A stretch of 64,000 nt of DNA from Plasmopara viticola (GCA_001695595.3 MBPM02000054.1:1-64000); one strand, 5' to 3'. Counted from the stretch's first letter, positions 33,656 through 45,979 are shown. The notes: generated by a model not told the origin, from the letters alone. Translations and numbers: made by a program.

Positions 33656-34309
33656 TCATCCTACCATTAAGGTCGGGCGCGGGGTTGACGCTCTGAAGAG
33701 CGCCAAGGCACTCAGAGCGCTTGGAACTGGCTTCCTCTTGAGACGGCCCACATAAATTGCTAAATGCATCAATATCATCGGGTGTCCCTCCGATATTGTG
33801 ACATAGGTGTAAAAGCGATGTTTCAATCTAGTAGTGAATACTGAATCAATCATTTTAAGCAGTAGGCTTCTTGTATGCGCAACAATCAACTCCCTCAATG
33901 AAGACTTTCAAATAGAGCATTCCGTTTTGATCTGATACTTTTATCCTTTTAGGCAATTGCAGTTGTATCCCATGGCCTGTTACAGGTATGCGGTCGAGTC
34001 TACGTTGAGTCAGATAAGCGTTTCCGTTAAGATAGTACTTGAATTAGTATCGGGAGGAAAAATTGACCGAGCGTCTTCCAAGACTTCTTGCCTGAGAGGC
34101 TCAGTAAAGCTCCAAGGTAATCATATAGAAACGCGAAGAGCTCGTAGATGAAGAAAACAAATATTGAGGTCATATTGAACCATAGAATTCACATCAGTCC
34201 ACATATTTGGAATCTCAGTGCACTTACTGCGCAGCATGCCCTCTGGCACACGGTCGACCTTTTCTGTCTGACCTTTTTGATGTGGATGGTCTGTTGTAGG
34301 AACCAGCAA
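33656..34309 (-). mobile_element. Ty3/gypsy integrase remnant
   Basis: The minus-strand translation at 34121-34309 contains TTDHPHQKGQTEKVDRVPEGMLRS, matching the gypsy integrase motif (S-T-x-HPQTDGQTERVNR-x-L-x-x-x-LR). Further on, 33656-33898 ends HPMILMHLAIYVGRLKRKPV, like the post-integrase segment just before the chromodomain. The two parts are separated by decayed sequence. The orientation is opposite to the gypsy remnant at the window start. Confidence 0.7.
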
Positions 34310-34742
34310 GCTGGTCCCAAAAGTTGGACTAGCCTTTGCTAAACCGCGACTTTGAACTGGAAGCCCCTAACTGTGACAACATCGTGTCCGAAAAGCCATT
34401 GTGTTAATATGTCGCATTCATACATTTTTGTAGTGTCCATCACAGCACCACTCAAAGTTCCTTTTTTGGCTCTGCGATACACCTAGCCAGCGCTAGCTTT
34501 AAGCAATTTGTCGGCTTGATTAAATCACGGTTTTGACATCCATTTTGGAACATGACGTTGACCGTGCCAAAACAGCTTTGAGGCTCTGGAAAATCGCTCT
34601 GTTTCTCTCGATGCTTTTAAAGCAGCCAGCTTTCATCGTCCTAGTACCCGACGCTGTTGTCGCTGATGATGGTATCGGAGATTGGGTCTCACTCCTTGGA
34701 GTGCCGCGGGCTTCCCAATTTTTACTAATGATCCTTTCGTAT

Positions 34743-34847
34743 GGCCAGTGAGTCTGACGACAAGTCTTCCACTTCTTGCAAGCTTAAGCTTGGTTGATTA
34801 AGCTTAAGCTGCAAGAAGTGGAAGACTTGTCGTCAGACTCACTGGCC
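34743..34847. repeat. Near-perfect 47-bp inverted repeat with 10-nt loop
   Basis: The left arm 34743-34790 and right arm 34801-34847 are reverse complements apart from one extra A in the left arm. The loop is TGGTTGATTA. A transcript across it would fold into a stem of about 47 bp. No flanking element ends were identified. Confidence 0.95.
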
Positions 34848-35138
34848 GCTTTAGTAACTTTTTGAACTTTCCCGCATCTTTAGCAAAGCCTTGTACGTTT
34901 TGGTTGGATCGCCTGTGACGCAGTGTGTCATCTCCATTGAACATAGATGGAGGTGTTTTTGAAACACTGATATGAATAGAAATGAAGGTGTGCGTTTTAT
35001 GCCTTTGCTAAGGCGTGATAATCGTCTTACTTGAACAAAAAAGGCGCTGTGAGCTCATGGATCTTTATCGGCGCTTTATTTTCTCGAGCAGCGCTTTGGT
35101 TGGTGAATTGAATCTGGCTTGCCACCCACTCTATTGTG

Positions 35139-35254
35139 GTAGGCACATGCTTTGTCGTAGGTACAGCTTTTGTCGTAGAGACAACTTTTGCTTTAGGCAC
35201 AGCCTTTGTTGTAGACATAGTCTTTGTTGGAGGCACAGCCTATGTTGTAGGCAG
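35139..35254. repeat. 18-bp minisatellite, six units plus a partial
   Basis: Units GTAGGCACATGCTTTGTC, GTAGGTACAGCTTTTGTC and so on run without gaps from 35139 to 35246, with a partial unit after that. Because the unit is 18 bp, the minus strand encodes a six-residue repeat (TTKAVP and variants) inside a short open frame at 35027-35236. It may be the remains of a repeat-bearing surface-type gene, but no start signal or continuation was found. Confidence 0.9.
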
Positions 35255-36087
35255 CGCTAGAAATAGAGGCCGCTTTAGGTGCTAAGAGGCCTTCGAATGC
35301 AGAAGCAAACTTCCAGGGAGCTAGCTTCGTCATTGTTTCCATTCGATTAATGCTTACGCAGAACCAAAAGCATCTACGTCTCTATTCTCGTGCTCGAATC
35401 GTCAGGCAATTTAAGAGACGCTGCTTCTTTGCAGCACTGCAGCTGTGCTCATCGCGGTGTAGTTGCCCCGTCAGAAGAAAGGTATTTGCTCGATGAAAAG
35501 TCGCGCAGCAATTGTTTTCAAATCGAGAAAGAGGGCTTTTCGGAAAGAATAAACTAGAAGCGAGCGGCTTTGCGTGCCACATGCTCTGGAATGCCGGTTA
35601 AAGACATAAGAACCAGCGTCGGCTCTCAATGGCATCAAGCACCGGCTCAGCTGCAGTGAAGAAGGGCTACCTACCAGAGCGCTGAGAGAAGCGAAGCCGC
35701 GGCGCATAAGCTGGCGCACATCAAGTGTAAAAGTTAACAAAAAAACTATTTTGCTTCGTCGTATGATATTGTGCACCTGAAAAAAAATGCTTATATCTTG
35801 GTCGGGAAATATACGTGTTCACTTAAAAGTTTGCGAGGTTGCGAACGCCTTGTAAATCGAGCAATCATCACATTGAAATAAGTAGTGTTTGCGACTCTTT
35901 CGACAGGCAAATCGGCTAAAACGCATTGGCCGTCAGATTGAAGATTGACGATTGCTTAAAAACCTCTGCAAATATATATATTCAAACTACCTCACCTAGC
36001 AATACTATTGCAAATATCAAGTTAGCTAAATATTGTGAATATCAAGATTCACAAAAAACCTAAGCAAGAAACGAAATTTAAATGTCT
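35255..36087. other. No gene seen
   Basis: Short minus-strand frames at 35382-35582 and 35471-35776 have no recognisable domain. The last part is presumably the 3' flank of the MATE gene. Confidence 0.4.
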
Positions 36088-37671
36088 TCAATGAGCAAGT
36101 CGTTTTCGCGCTTCGAGGGCCATTTGCTCCCAGCTTGCGTAATAAAGATTAGCACTACAGACAGTAAAAGCTATGGCAATGCCCATACCAAACCCGATCC
36201 AAAGTCCTTCAATCCCAACTCCAAAGTGGAATGCTAACAATGCTCCAAATGGAATCCCAAGTACGTAAAAAGCCAAAACATTGGTTTTGGCAGCTCGTTT
36301 CTGCCATCCAGCACCCTTGTAAATCCCCTGCATTACACAATTTAAAGAGTCGATGATCTCATAAGGCACCAACACAACCAGTGCGTCGGAAGCACGTTGA
36401 ACTGCAACGGGATCGTTGATTACAACACGCGGAATCTCTTGACGAAGCAAATAGACCATGCCCGCAAAAAAGCATGAAAGCATCAAGACCAAAGTCAGCG
36501 TCGTACGGCTAATCACGCGTGCCTTCTTTGGATGATTTGCACCCAAACAATTGCCAACGCGAATGTTGCTTGAAATCGCCACACCCATAAACACTGTATA
36601 AATCGAAGACGCGACATTCATGAGCACGGCATGCGCGCTCACGGCTACGACGCCATCGGGTAAATTTCCTGCCAAGACTGCAAGGAGTTCATACGCCCAC
36701 CATTCCATTGCCATCATCAAGAACGAGGGTCCTGCAAGTCGCAGAAAGAGAGGAACTAGAGCATACGCGTGTTTCAATTGCCAGCCACTCCACCACATTC
36801 TGTGATTGCCACTCACAATAAAGTATGGCACGAGACAAAGTGGCAAGACCATATAACCCAGTGTCCTCGACAATGCTGCGCCGTGAAACCCCCATGTTGT
36901 CCAGTAAGTAAGCATATAACCCCCACCCACATTGACAAAAGTCCCAATTAGAGCAAATAGGACCATGGGTCGTACAATATTTTGGGCTTGTAATATTTTT
37001 CGGAACATTTCATAAATAAATAGAAAAGGGACACCAAATACCGTCACTCTCGAAAATTCCCCCGCCAATCGCGCTACTTGAGGATCTTGTCCAAACAGCG
37101 TTAAAAAGTACTCTGTGTGCCAATTGAGTAGAAAAACAGGCACAAGACACGACCCTACGACCATAAGTGCCGATTGCAAGTAAAGCCCAAGCTTGTCGAG
37201 TTTCCCTGCTCCGTACGCTTGCGAACACAAGGTATCAAGTGCCGACGTGAGTCCAAACCCAATACATAGGGCGGATATGTTTGTAAACATTGTAGACAAG
37301 GTCGCTGCTGCCACATAACGTTTTGTGTCGGGAGACTCCATGTGCCCAACCAATACAATACAGACCAGACCGGGCAGGTACTCGAGTGTATAGGTAATGA
37401 CTATAGGGTATGCAAGCGTGATTGTCTTCCAAAATTCGTCGATAGCCACAGGATCCGGCTCGTGGTCTTGTTCGTGGGTCAATTCTCGCACCAAGGAAGC
37501 GGCGTCGGCCTCGATCTCATATTCGTGCACTTTGATCACATCAAGAGACGCCGCGTACGAAGGACTGATCGAAGGAAAGCTCGTGCCACGTCCGAGGATC
37601 GCAGGCGTGAAGTCACCGTCGACGTCGTAGTCGTTGGCGAGTAACGACACGTGCTCCGAGTCGCGTCCCAT
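36088..37671 (-). CDS. MATE-family multidrug/toxin extrusion transporter
   Basis: An intronless 527-residue protein from the ATG at 37671. A cytosolic N-terminus of about 85 residues precedes about 12 membrane spans in two MATE repeats. Family marks are EFWKTITLAYPIVITYTLEYLPGL in the first span, the conserved ALDTLCSQAYGAGK segment after span 2, and SIYTVFMGVAISSNIRVGNCLGAN in the second repeat. The C-terminal repeat has MQGIYKGAGWQKRAAKTN. MATE proteins export organic cations or drugs in exchange for H+ or Na+, at the plasma membrane or vacuole. The length is typical for eukaryotic MATEs. The upstream 365 bp are repeated as an inverted copy farther upstream. Confidence 0.95.
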   Translation of the reverse strand: MGRDSEHVSLLANDYDVDGDFTPAILGRGTSFPSISPSYAASLDVIKVHEYEIEADAASLVRELTHEQDHEPDPVAIDEFWKTITLAYPIVITYTLEYLPGLVCIVLVGHMESPDTKRYVAAATLSTMFTNISALCIGFGLTSALDTLCSQAYGAGKLDKLGLYLQSALMVVGSCLVPVFLLNWHTEYFLTLFGQDPQVARLAGEFSRVTVFGVPFLFIYEMFRKILQAQNIVRPMVLFALIGTFVNVGGGYMLTYWTTWGFHGAALSRTLGYMVLPLCLVPYFIVSGNHRMWWSGWQLKHAYALVPLFLRLAGPSFLMMAMEWWAYELLAVLAGNLPDGVVAVSAHAVLMNVASSIYTVFMGVAISSNIRVGNCLGANHPKKARVISRTTLTLVLMLSCFFAGMVYLLRQEIPRVVINDPVAVQRASDALVVLVPYEIIDSLNCVMQGIYKGAGWQKRAAKTNVLAFYVLGIPFGALLAFHFGVGIEGLWIGFGMGIAIAFTVCSANLYYASWEQMALEARKRLAH

Positions 37672-37682
37672 GGGTTAATAAC

Positions 37683-38047
37683 AATGACCAACGATAAAAT
37701 GCGTGGAGAAGTGCGCCACACCACATTTACGACAGGTGTCGTGATGATTGGCGGGAAAAAGACTAGCTTTTAAGAATGGTACAAGACTGCCACGTTCGTG
37801 GTCGGTAGGCTGCCTCGCGCAAATAAATACTTTAATGCTTGCAGGCCATGTACGTAGATCTCATTAGTGAGGGTGATGTGGCCTCTGCTTATACGTGACC
37901 ATTGTGATACTCTCAAGACGTCTTTTTACTACGTCGGTCTGAAAGATACTCATCTTCTTATGACATTTAAAGTATATAGTTTTTTGTCTCACCCAGACTT
38001 TGTGGAAAGTTTACTCGTGATCGAAGAATATTCATCAGAAATCGAAG
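37683..38047. repeat. Proximal arm of a large inverted repeat, MATE upstream region
   Basis: This segment directly upstream of the MATE start codon is the reverse complement of 38299-38644 with substitutions and small indels. Shared stretches include GCGCGAGGCAGCCTACCG, ACGAACGTGGCAGTCTTG, CCAATCATCACG, AAATGTGGTGTGGCGCACTT and GTTGGTCAT. It contains a 63-codon plus-strand frame (37867-38058) that is broken in the other arm. Confidence 0.9.
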
Positions 38048-38298
38048 GGCCACGATAATTTACAAAAGAATGAGACTAATTTATATAAAATTGGTCTCTT
38101 TCAACGTTTCGGTTACGCAAATACTCGTCCGACTTTTAGCTTAGCGTTTTCGTGAGAAATTAGTATGAGGTAAAAAACGACCGTGCCTTATCTTTAAGAT
38201 AGGTATAGGTGTACATATTAAGTAGATGAATGATCGCATAATTGAGTACACAGAAAGCGCGACATGTTTGATAACTCAGTACACATACTGCGCAGTGT

Positions 38299-38644
38299 CT
38301 TCGATTTCTGATGATTTCTCTTCGATCACGAGTAATTTAGATAAACTTTCCACAAAGTTTGGAACACTATATACTTTAAACATTATAAAATGATAGGTGT
38401 CTTTCAGACCGATAAAGTAAAAAGACGTCTTGTGAGTATCACAATGGTCACGTATAAGCAGAGGTTACAGCATCCTCACTAAGTAAGACCTACACACATG
38501 GCCTGCAATTGTCAAAGTATCTATCCGCGCGAGGCAGCCTACCGCACGAACGTGGCAGTCTTGCCAATCATCACGCACTTTGACAAAACATTTGTCGCAA
38601 ATGTGGTGTGGCGCACTTCTCAACGCAATTTATTGTTGGTCATC
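38299..38644. repeat. Distal arm of the inverted repeat, duplicated MATE upstream region
   Basis: An inverted, slightly diverged copy of 37683-38047, separated by a 251-bp spacer. Homology stops close to where the MATE start codon would lie, and no second MATE coding sequence follows. It would act as a divergent promoter copy if functional. Confidence 0.9.
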
Positions 38645-39220
38645 AACACATTAATTGTATTTGCCAAACATTTGTTGATCGGAACTTAGCACCATCACGA
38701 CAAAAGAAGCTTGCCGTAACGTTCATGAAGTCTTTCGGCTGCCAACCCAGCTGCTTATTCCTGTAAAATGAACGTCACTCGTACTAATTTCCATTGCGCA
38801 AACGCCGCTTTAATTCTAACTTCAACGACGCAATGGCAAGGAAGCTTAGACTATTCACCGGTTACGAGATGGAAAGTACCACCTTTTTGCACGAATAATT
38901 CGCACCATCCAAACTTGAAAAGGTATTTGCGAGACGCACCTTGATGCAAGGATTCCTCGAGGACTCAGAACGGTAATGTTGGGTGAATGTGTTGCGGCTA
39001 AATTGCATTTGCGATCATACATACGAAAACTGAAGATAAGTCACACATAGTAAGTAGATCACAACATCCATCCTAGTATTTTAGCGAAATTTAAGCAAGT
39101 AAAAGTTTTGAATGTAAACGGACGCCATAGATACACCGAAGCACCTAAGCCTCAAGATGCACTATTCACACCGTAGCAATTTGTTCAAACTGCAACCACT
39201 CGCGTCGGTTAAGACGCAAC
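38645..39220. other. No gene seen
   Basis: Spacer between the inverted repeat and the 3' end of the actin gene. No domain-bearing frame is seen. Confidence 0.45.
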
Positions 39221-40351
39221 TTAGAAGCATTTGCGGTGCACGATCGAGGGTCCCGATTCGTCGTACTCAGCCTTGGAGATCCACATCTGCTGGAAAGTCG
39301 AAAGCGATGACAAGATAGAGCCACCAATCCAGACTGAATACTTGCGCTCAGGCGGGGCCACGACTTTGATTTTCATGGTCGACGGCGCCAACGCCGTCAA
39401 TTCCTTGGTCATACGCTCGCCAATGCCCGGGTACATGGTGGTACCACCCGAGAGCACAATGTTGCAGTACAAATCCTTACGAATATCAACATCGCACTTC
39501 ATGATGGTCTGGAACGTGCAGTCGTGAATACCTGACGCTTCTTTACCAATGAGTGACGGTTGGAACAGCACTTCCGGAGTACGGAATCGTTCATTTCCAA
39601 TGACAATCACATTGCCATCGGGCAACTCGTAACTCTTCTCCAGTCCCGAAGATTCGGCGGCTGTTTTCATCTCTTGGTCAAAGTCCAAGGCAATGTACGT
39701 GAGTTTCTCTTTGATATCACGCACAATTTCGCGCTCGGCCGTAGTCGTAAACGAGTAACCACGTTCCGTCAGGATCTTCATCATGTAATCCGTCAGGTCA
39801 CGACCGGCCAAGTCAAGACGCACAATGGCGTGGGGTAAAGCGTACCCTTCGTAAATGGGTACCGTGTGGGAGACACCATCGCCCGAGTCAAGCACACAGC
39901 CCGTAGTACGACCCGACGCGTACAAGGAAAGCACGGCCTGAATGTTCACGTACATGGCCGGCACGTTAAACGTTTCAAACATGATTTGCGTCATGCGCTC
40001 GCGATTGGCCTTGGGGTTGAGCGGCGCCTCAGTGAGCAGCACGGGGTGCTCCTCAGGGGCAACCCGCAACTCGTTGTAGAAAGTGTGGTGCCAAATCTTT
40101 TCCATGTCGTCCCAGTTCGTCACAATGCCGTGCTCAATCGGGTACTTTAACGTCAACACACCACGCTTGGACTGGGCCTCGTCACCCACGTACGCGTCCT
40201 TTTGATCCATGCCAACCATGATTCCCAAGTGTTTGGGGCGCCCGACGATCGAGGGAAACACGGCGCGAGGCGCGTCATCGCCGGCGAAACCAGCCTTGCA
40301 CATACCGGAGCCGTTGTCAACGACCAAGGCCTGAACGTCTTCGTCAGCCAT
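39221..40351 (-). CDS. ACT: Actin (main, conserved copy)
   Basis: An intronless 376-residue protein from the ATG at 40351 ([16 protein letters not shown]). The frame is open farther upstream, but the initiator at 40411-40425 lies only 60 nt before this ATG, so the internal methionine is preferred over the upstream candidate. All actin signatures are intact: the nucleotide loop, [20 protein letters not shown] in the DNase-I loop, the [18 protein letters not shown] phosphate loop and [11 protein letters not shown] at the end. It forms cytoskeletal filaments. Its sequence is close to the general oomycete actin type, unlike the divergent copy at 7457-8584 on the same strand about 31 kb away. Confidence 0.97.
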
Positions 40352-40410
40352 TGTAAGTAGAGAGTAGGAAGAGGCGGAAAAGAAGTCTTGAGCTGTTGCC
40401 AACTGGAAGA

Positions 40411-40425
40411 AATGGGAAATGAGCT
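40411..40425 (-). promoter_or_regulatory. Oomycete core promoter initiator of the actin gene
   Basis: The minus strand reads GCTCATTTCCCATTT, matching 15 consecutive positions of the 16-nt oomycete initiator consensus GCTCATTYYNCAWTTT up to its last base. It lies 60-74 nt upstream of the ATG. This is the strongest regulatory match in the window and supports oomycete origin. Confidence 0.85.
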
Positions 40426-40901
40426 AACGTGCGAGCCACGCGGAGGAGCGCGCGACAGGTCATCTCTCCCAGAACTTAGTATAAACAAGAACAATGAAGC
40501 ACGTCAGTCCTCCTGTAGGCCAAGCGGCCGCGCAATGCATAGTAAAGTCAAGAAGAATGTGGGGCTGTTTTTTTTTCCTCACTTCCTTCAATAAGGCGAA
40601 TAAAGGCATGAAAAAAGGGGAATCTTAGCCCGTTTATGTTAAATCGCACATAATTTGCCGCTTTGCAGCCTAAAAACGGTTGTAAGCAATGACAGCGTGC
40701 GATTGTTATTTTCTCACTAAAGCAATATTTGACGACAACAATCGATGCACACGATATTCGTGGCCAAGAAATTCGTTCTCTACTAGAAAACAAACGACCG
40801 CTATGCGGATTCGTGCTCGAAGTATCTACAAAATAAAGCCCTTTTCGCTCGGTGCCGTGGGTAGGTGCCCAATTTTTCATTTATAATACTTGAGTGTTCT
40901 G

Positions 40902-40942
40902 TGGAAACAGTTTGCAGGAGAAAATCCTGCAAACTGTTTCCA
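40902..40942. repeat. Perfect 18-bp hairpin, 5-nt loop
   Basis: TGGAAACAGTTTGCAGGA at 40902-40919 and its exact reverse complement at 40925-40942 flank the loop GAAAA. It sits about 500 bp upstream of actin in non-coding DNA. No U-run or gene end suggests a terminator role. Confidence 0.95.
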
Positions 40943-43900
40943 GAAAAATTGCTATACTAGCCACAATAATTTGTAATCATTTCCTTTTTTTGAACTCGCA
41001 CGAGCTTGAGACATTGCAAACACGCACGTATGACGGGTCATGTTGTAAAGACTCAATCCAGTGCTAAACGTAAGATTACGAACGGCGACAAGAGGCAACC
41101 TTCATGTATTTTCGTCTATATCGTTGTCACTTTGTGTACCCGTTCGACAACACGGCCACTTCGTATCCTTATCGTCAATAGAGTAGGAAGCAAGGGCTAA
41201 AAGGGGGCGATGTAAAGTATCTCTTTAAACGCCAATCGTGAATGACTCAGCATCAGGTTCCCGTCACACTCTTGGACTAGAAAGAGTGACTAAGAAATAT
41301 CAAGCCCGATTTCGACTTAAAATTATCATAGCTTAAAGCCAGCACGCGATTTAAAGCAAGGCTGCAGGCGATAAAATTTGACTCTAATAGGAGAATTAGT
41401 GAGAGTCGCTTTTTAAACCTACCTCTTCGATGTTGATGATCGAGAATCGTGCTCGAAAGATCGTACAACATTCTATACGAGTCGGTAGCCATCTACCCGA
41501 TCTTTTCATTGATGATGTCGTATTTCTCAAGCACAATGCGACAGAGAAGAAGAGCGAGCTATTCGATTTGATCGTAAATTGCTTCTCGGATCGACTGTCA
41601 CATTGCAATATTTAGTTGCAAATTATTCCCAAATGTTCTAATTACTATGTTTTGGAAATGCGCATTAATAAAAAAAGCAAGTAGCACAATGGACCACTGT
41701 TTATCATTGAGATTGTAGAATTGCTTGCTGGTCCGAGTCCTTACTTTCAGTAACTTTTAGAGAATAAGCACATGTTTTAATACTCTATGTTTGACACCTA
41801 ACAAGTGTACATTACTCAAATTTCGTAAAACCTTTGAAAAAATAATAATTATATCTAGGCAGCTAATTATTCGTCAAACGATACATTGATTCTCCCTTGA
41901 ATGCTTATGGGATAAATTCAGGCTACAAGTGGTACAACGGCACTCTAACTGCCACTACTCCAAAGCTTATGTCCAAGGTATCCTTACTACGCCACGCCAC
42001 CTCTCAATGATCGACATGTATTTGTGAAAATTGTCACTGCGCTGAGACGAGAAGAAAAGGCGTCATTGTCGTTTGCTTATAAATGCATCAAAGCCAGCAC
42101 CTTTCCTAACATCTCGATCGGTGGCTTGGATAGGTACCGCGGTACCATGAGTATGTGCAACAAGACTACTTTTGACGGTCTTCTCCACTCGTACGCTTGG
42201 CAAATGAAACTTTGAATAAATGCGATCAGACAGAATTGATGCACCACATCGAGTGCGCATACGCACCAATGATTACATCCCGTATTGACGAGGTTAGTAG
42301 AGTGACATAAGCTAGCTCTTGTCTGAGTAGCACAATAATCATCGGCCAGAGCATTCTGCTGTTCTGTTTCTACTTTCCCTCGAAGTTTTACTCAGCAAAA
42401 AAATAAAGCCACCTGATCGTGCTTTGCAAGCGATGTCATAGTGCGTAATTAACGAACATGTAGATAGCGAATGGCTTGAAGCCTAGAAAGCGATCCCTGT
42501 ACTCGGCGAGAGCATTTTCCATAATAGGTAGCTCTTTGTCAGTCCTTTTTCGCTCAGTTGTAAGATTTGGATACGATCACTTGATCTAGTTCCTCGCCAT
42601 CTTCTTGTAGCAGTCCAATGTCAAATGCAGAAATTGAACGACATTGAGCGGTCAAAGATTCGGTAAGGCCGAAATCGTTGCCTGAAATATAAATTTCTTA
42701 TATTACTAAACGTCTCTTATTATCATTATCTTTTTTTTGAATGATTGACTGCGTAGTCTACATTGTACCTATGCAGCAGCTAGGCCCCAGGCCAAGCCAC
42801 ATTTATACCTTTTTACTGGTTTTAATGAAAACGGTGCGTCCTTTGGTATTGGTGGTAAGCTTATCGGTCTATATGTAGTCGAGCATTGCTAGCAAATAGA
42901 CAGCGTGATTCTTCTCGTTGATCTTCCTGTGTTTTACACAACAATGGACAGAATGTCGTCAACTTATGTCTGTGCATACGTCTTGTGAGGACTTGTCATA
43001 TGTCTCACCAGGTTGTAAATATCACATGGTCCAATCGAAAGCCCATGAGGCATGACCAATCTCTCGCAGAGCATACCGCTCGAGGTACTGACGCAGCCAT
43101 TAATTTCTCACTCTCTCTCTTAAGGAGTTGGTAAAACCCGTTGACAAGCTGATTGCGCTGTACATCGAACATCTTGCTATGTGCTTTTGCGGTACATTTC
43201 TATAAAACAAGGTGTTTTTGTCTCAATGTTGGCCTCAATGAATAGGAAAGAAGGACCGTCTCGATAAGTTCTTATTCAACGTCTGGTCTGAGGTCAATAA
43301 AGTAAGACAGCAGCTTTTTGAAAAGGCAGGCTAGCTAACCACAGTCGAGGCTTTGATGCTCTTTAATCCGGCAAGTCGGCCGAGCTCGGACTATGAATGA
43401 GGCTTCCCTCCATTGATTCTTCCATGCCAACGAAACGCGATAAAATCGCGTTTTATGAAGAAACTGTCTCTTTTATTAATTATAGAGCAAGTAAGTTTCT
43501 TTAATCAGCAATATTCTTGATAGAGTCGTTACATTGATCGAACGAAATACTTTTTTCCAATCGTCTAGACCCGCATGCTCATACTATGAATGGGGTTATG
43601 CGGAAGCTTGACAATCTTTTCGTAACTCTCACTTGTATTTTATAATTTTTTTGGTGGTTATGCTAAGCTCCTAATCTTCGGTCAGAGACAAAATTCGAGC
43701 TACAATTCTTGTGCCTTCTAGTGTCGTGCCGCTCAGTTAGCTAAGCTCACAAGCTAAGACACTACGCTCTAAATAGACTTTATGCGTTGAATCGTACCCC
43801 TTACACCTATTCGGTCACCAGTTGTAGGCCAAGACCGATAAAGCTTTTCGTAATGGGAAGGCTGATGTAAGTGCTATAAACTTCTCTTGCTCTGTGTCAA

Positions 43901-44736
43901 TGTTTACGACTCGCCAAAGCCCAGTCTTCCTGGACGACTGGTACAGGATTTTATTCGGAGGCGCACGGTTTTGGAGTCTATATGCCGTAATAATTCAATA
44001 GCGATAAAAAATACCGATTCTGCTGTCTACTGCCCTTCAAGCTTAAAGACAGCAGCTATGACTGGTCTTGCTGGCGCTGAGTGAGCGCAGCATCGCCTTG
44101 CCATTGTTTTGGCGACGTATTTTGAGCGCCAAGCCGCTGTCAGGCTTGGCACCAGAGAATATGAGAGGCTTCAGCTACACCACATCGAGGTACTTTTAAT
44201 GTGGTCGCTGTGACGTAGATATGTCCAACACCCGTGCTTAATGGTTATAAGCTGAATGTTCGACAGCAAAGAGAGGCGTCTGTGGTTTAAAGTCAAATTG
44301 CAAGGATTATGATTGTCTTGATCAGACGAACAATCAGCGAGTGCACTTGTCAGAATTAAATCGTAATCGTCGAATTCGGGTAACAATGCTTTCAAGTGGA
44401 GCATTATTGACCTTCTATTGGTGATGCTGCGTCTTTCACTGCTTTGACAAACTAAATGTCACGTAGATGCTACGATGATTTAGTCATTAGATATTTGAAT
44501 ATTAGTATGTTTTGTAAACACTGGTCTAGTATCCTTAGTAATGTATCTACTTGAGTAGGTCAAAAGTAGTAATACACCACTATCAAGGCTAAATCTTTGA
44601 GGTTAGTGTTGTTTGCACTAGCACCAACTAGGTAGATAGTAATCGTGTATGAGCGCCTAAAAACAAATGCATTCACACTTTTTGGGGTTTGCTTCTTTGT
44701 GCGAAAAGTAAAGCAAAACATTTCGAGCCGACCGTC
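40943..44736. other. Gene-poor stretch
   Basis: No supported gene. The frame at 41430-41615 (SIRVGSHLPDLFIDDVVFLKHN) is mildly protein-like but isolated. Two GGTACC sites lie side by side at about 42134-42147. A 9-bp hairpin (AAACGCGAT/ATCGCGTTT) is at 43433-43453. Confidence 0.4.
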
Positions 44737-44823
44737 ATTGCGATTTGCTTTTGGCCTTTTATACAATTTGAATGCCATTTTTTAGTATTCAATAGATATA
44801 AAAGGCCAAAAATAACCCGCAAT
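44737..44823. repeat. Imperfect 37-bp inverted repeat
   Basis: The arms 44737-44773 and 44787-44823 share TTTTGGCCTTTTATA and flanking bases in inverted orientation, with a 13-nt loop and several mismatches. It looks like an older member of the same kind of structure as those at 34743 and 45980. Confidence 0.85.
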
Positions 44824-45979
44824 AACAGTGGGATCGAAAAAATTTGCCGTCCGGTAGGTGGCTGCTACGCACATGTTCGCGTTCGACAAATTTTGCCAGT
44901 GTCAACGACGTCGCATATGCGCAAAAATTGCTTAATTGGAGATCTTTGTACTGTCAGTGTTGTCAGTGCCTCTGCTGTCGTTACTTTATGTCACACATAA
45001 GTTTTGTAATAAACTTGAAAAGATTCTCATATTCTAAGTGGGGCATGTTATGAATTTATTTCGAGTTATTTTCTAAAATTACTGCCACACAGTGGCACCG
45101 ACATAGTCGTTCAGCCGTAGAAATAATCCTCCATAATCTCTTTTCTAAACCGGAAATATGCGTTATGCGATATTTTTCGATCGCATAGTCGAATGACGTA
45201 AAGCAGAACTTTTTCGAGCAGTCTGAGGGGGTCACATATTACCTTACATGAAGGAGTCATGCAGGAAGATTTGCAATTTTAATCAGCTTTTCTTACAGCT
45301 CTGGGTCCAATTGAATCAAATTGTGCAATTAAATGCAATTTTTAATCGAGCAAATGTGATTTTATCCTACCTCTTACTTTATATAAGCTGTTAAATTGCT
45401 GCCGCGAAAAAACATCTTCCGCACAAAATCTAAACGGTATTAACATTAAGTGGCCACTGCTAAAAATTAGGAGCCATGATAATAACATGGCCTCTTTTGA
45501 CCAAAGGTCAGCTTTTTATTATGAAGCTCGAGCTGTTAAAAAAGGTATCCCCCGACATGACTTGGATTATGTATAATACGGGGAAGGCAGTCAGGTAAAA
45601 ACGATGACCGGACATGTAGTAAACTAGGCTGCCAATAGAGTGTATCCATCAGTAAACCTCACCGCCAAGATAATTGCTTTGATTCCCAAGGGTTTGTTCG
45701 CACCAAGTACGACCTTTGCGCTCAAGTCTGCGCTTACACGATAAGGTGCGCCTTATGCACCGAATTAGAAGTGGCTGGCTCAGTAAAGAACCCCTCACGC
45801 AGATATAGTTCTGAAAAAAAACTAACTCTACTACGGCAGAGAACGCGTCCATGCCTTTCGCCTTCACGCACAGGTCTAGAGACACCTTTGCCCTTAGGCG
45901 ATGAGAATGATGAGAAGCACCATGAGCACTCTGGTGATGTCCTTACCCACTAAACTAAACAGCTGACAAAACGGCTATA
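44824..45979. other. No gene seen
   Basis: Short frames at 44844-45053 (+) and 45649-45885 (-) carry no recognised domain. The DNA is AT-rich. Confidence 0.4.

Noticed and set aside
35139..35254. CRISPR-like array
   Set aside because: The 18-bp units are contiguous without spacers, so it is a minisatellite.
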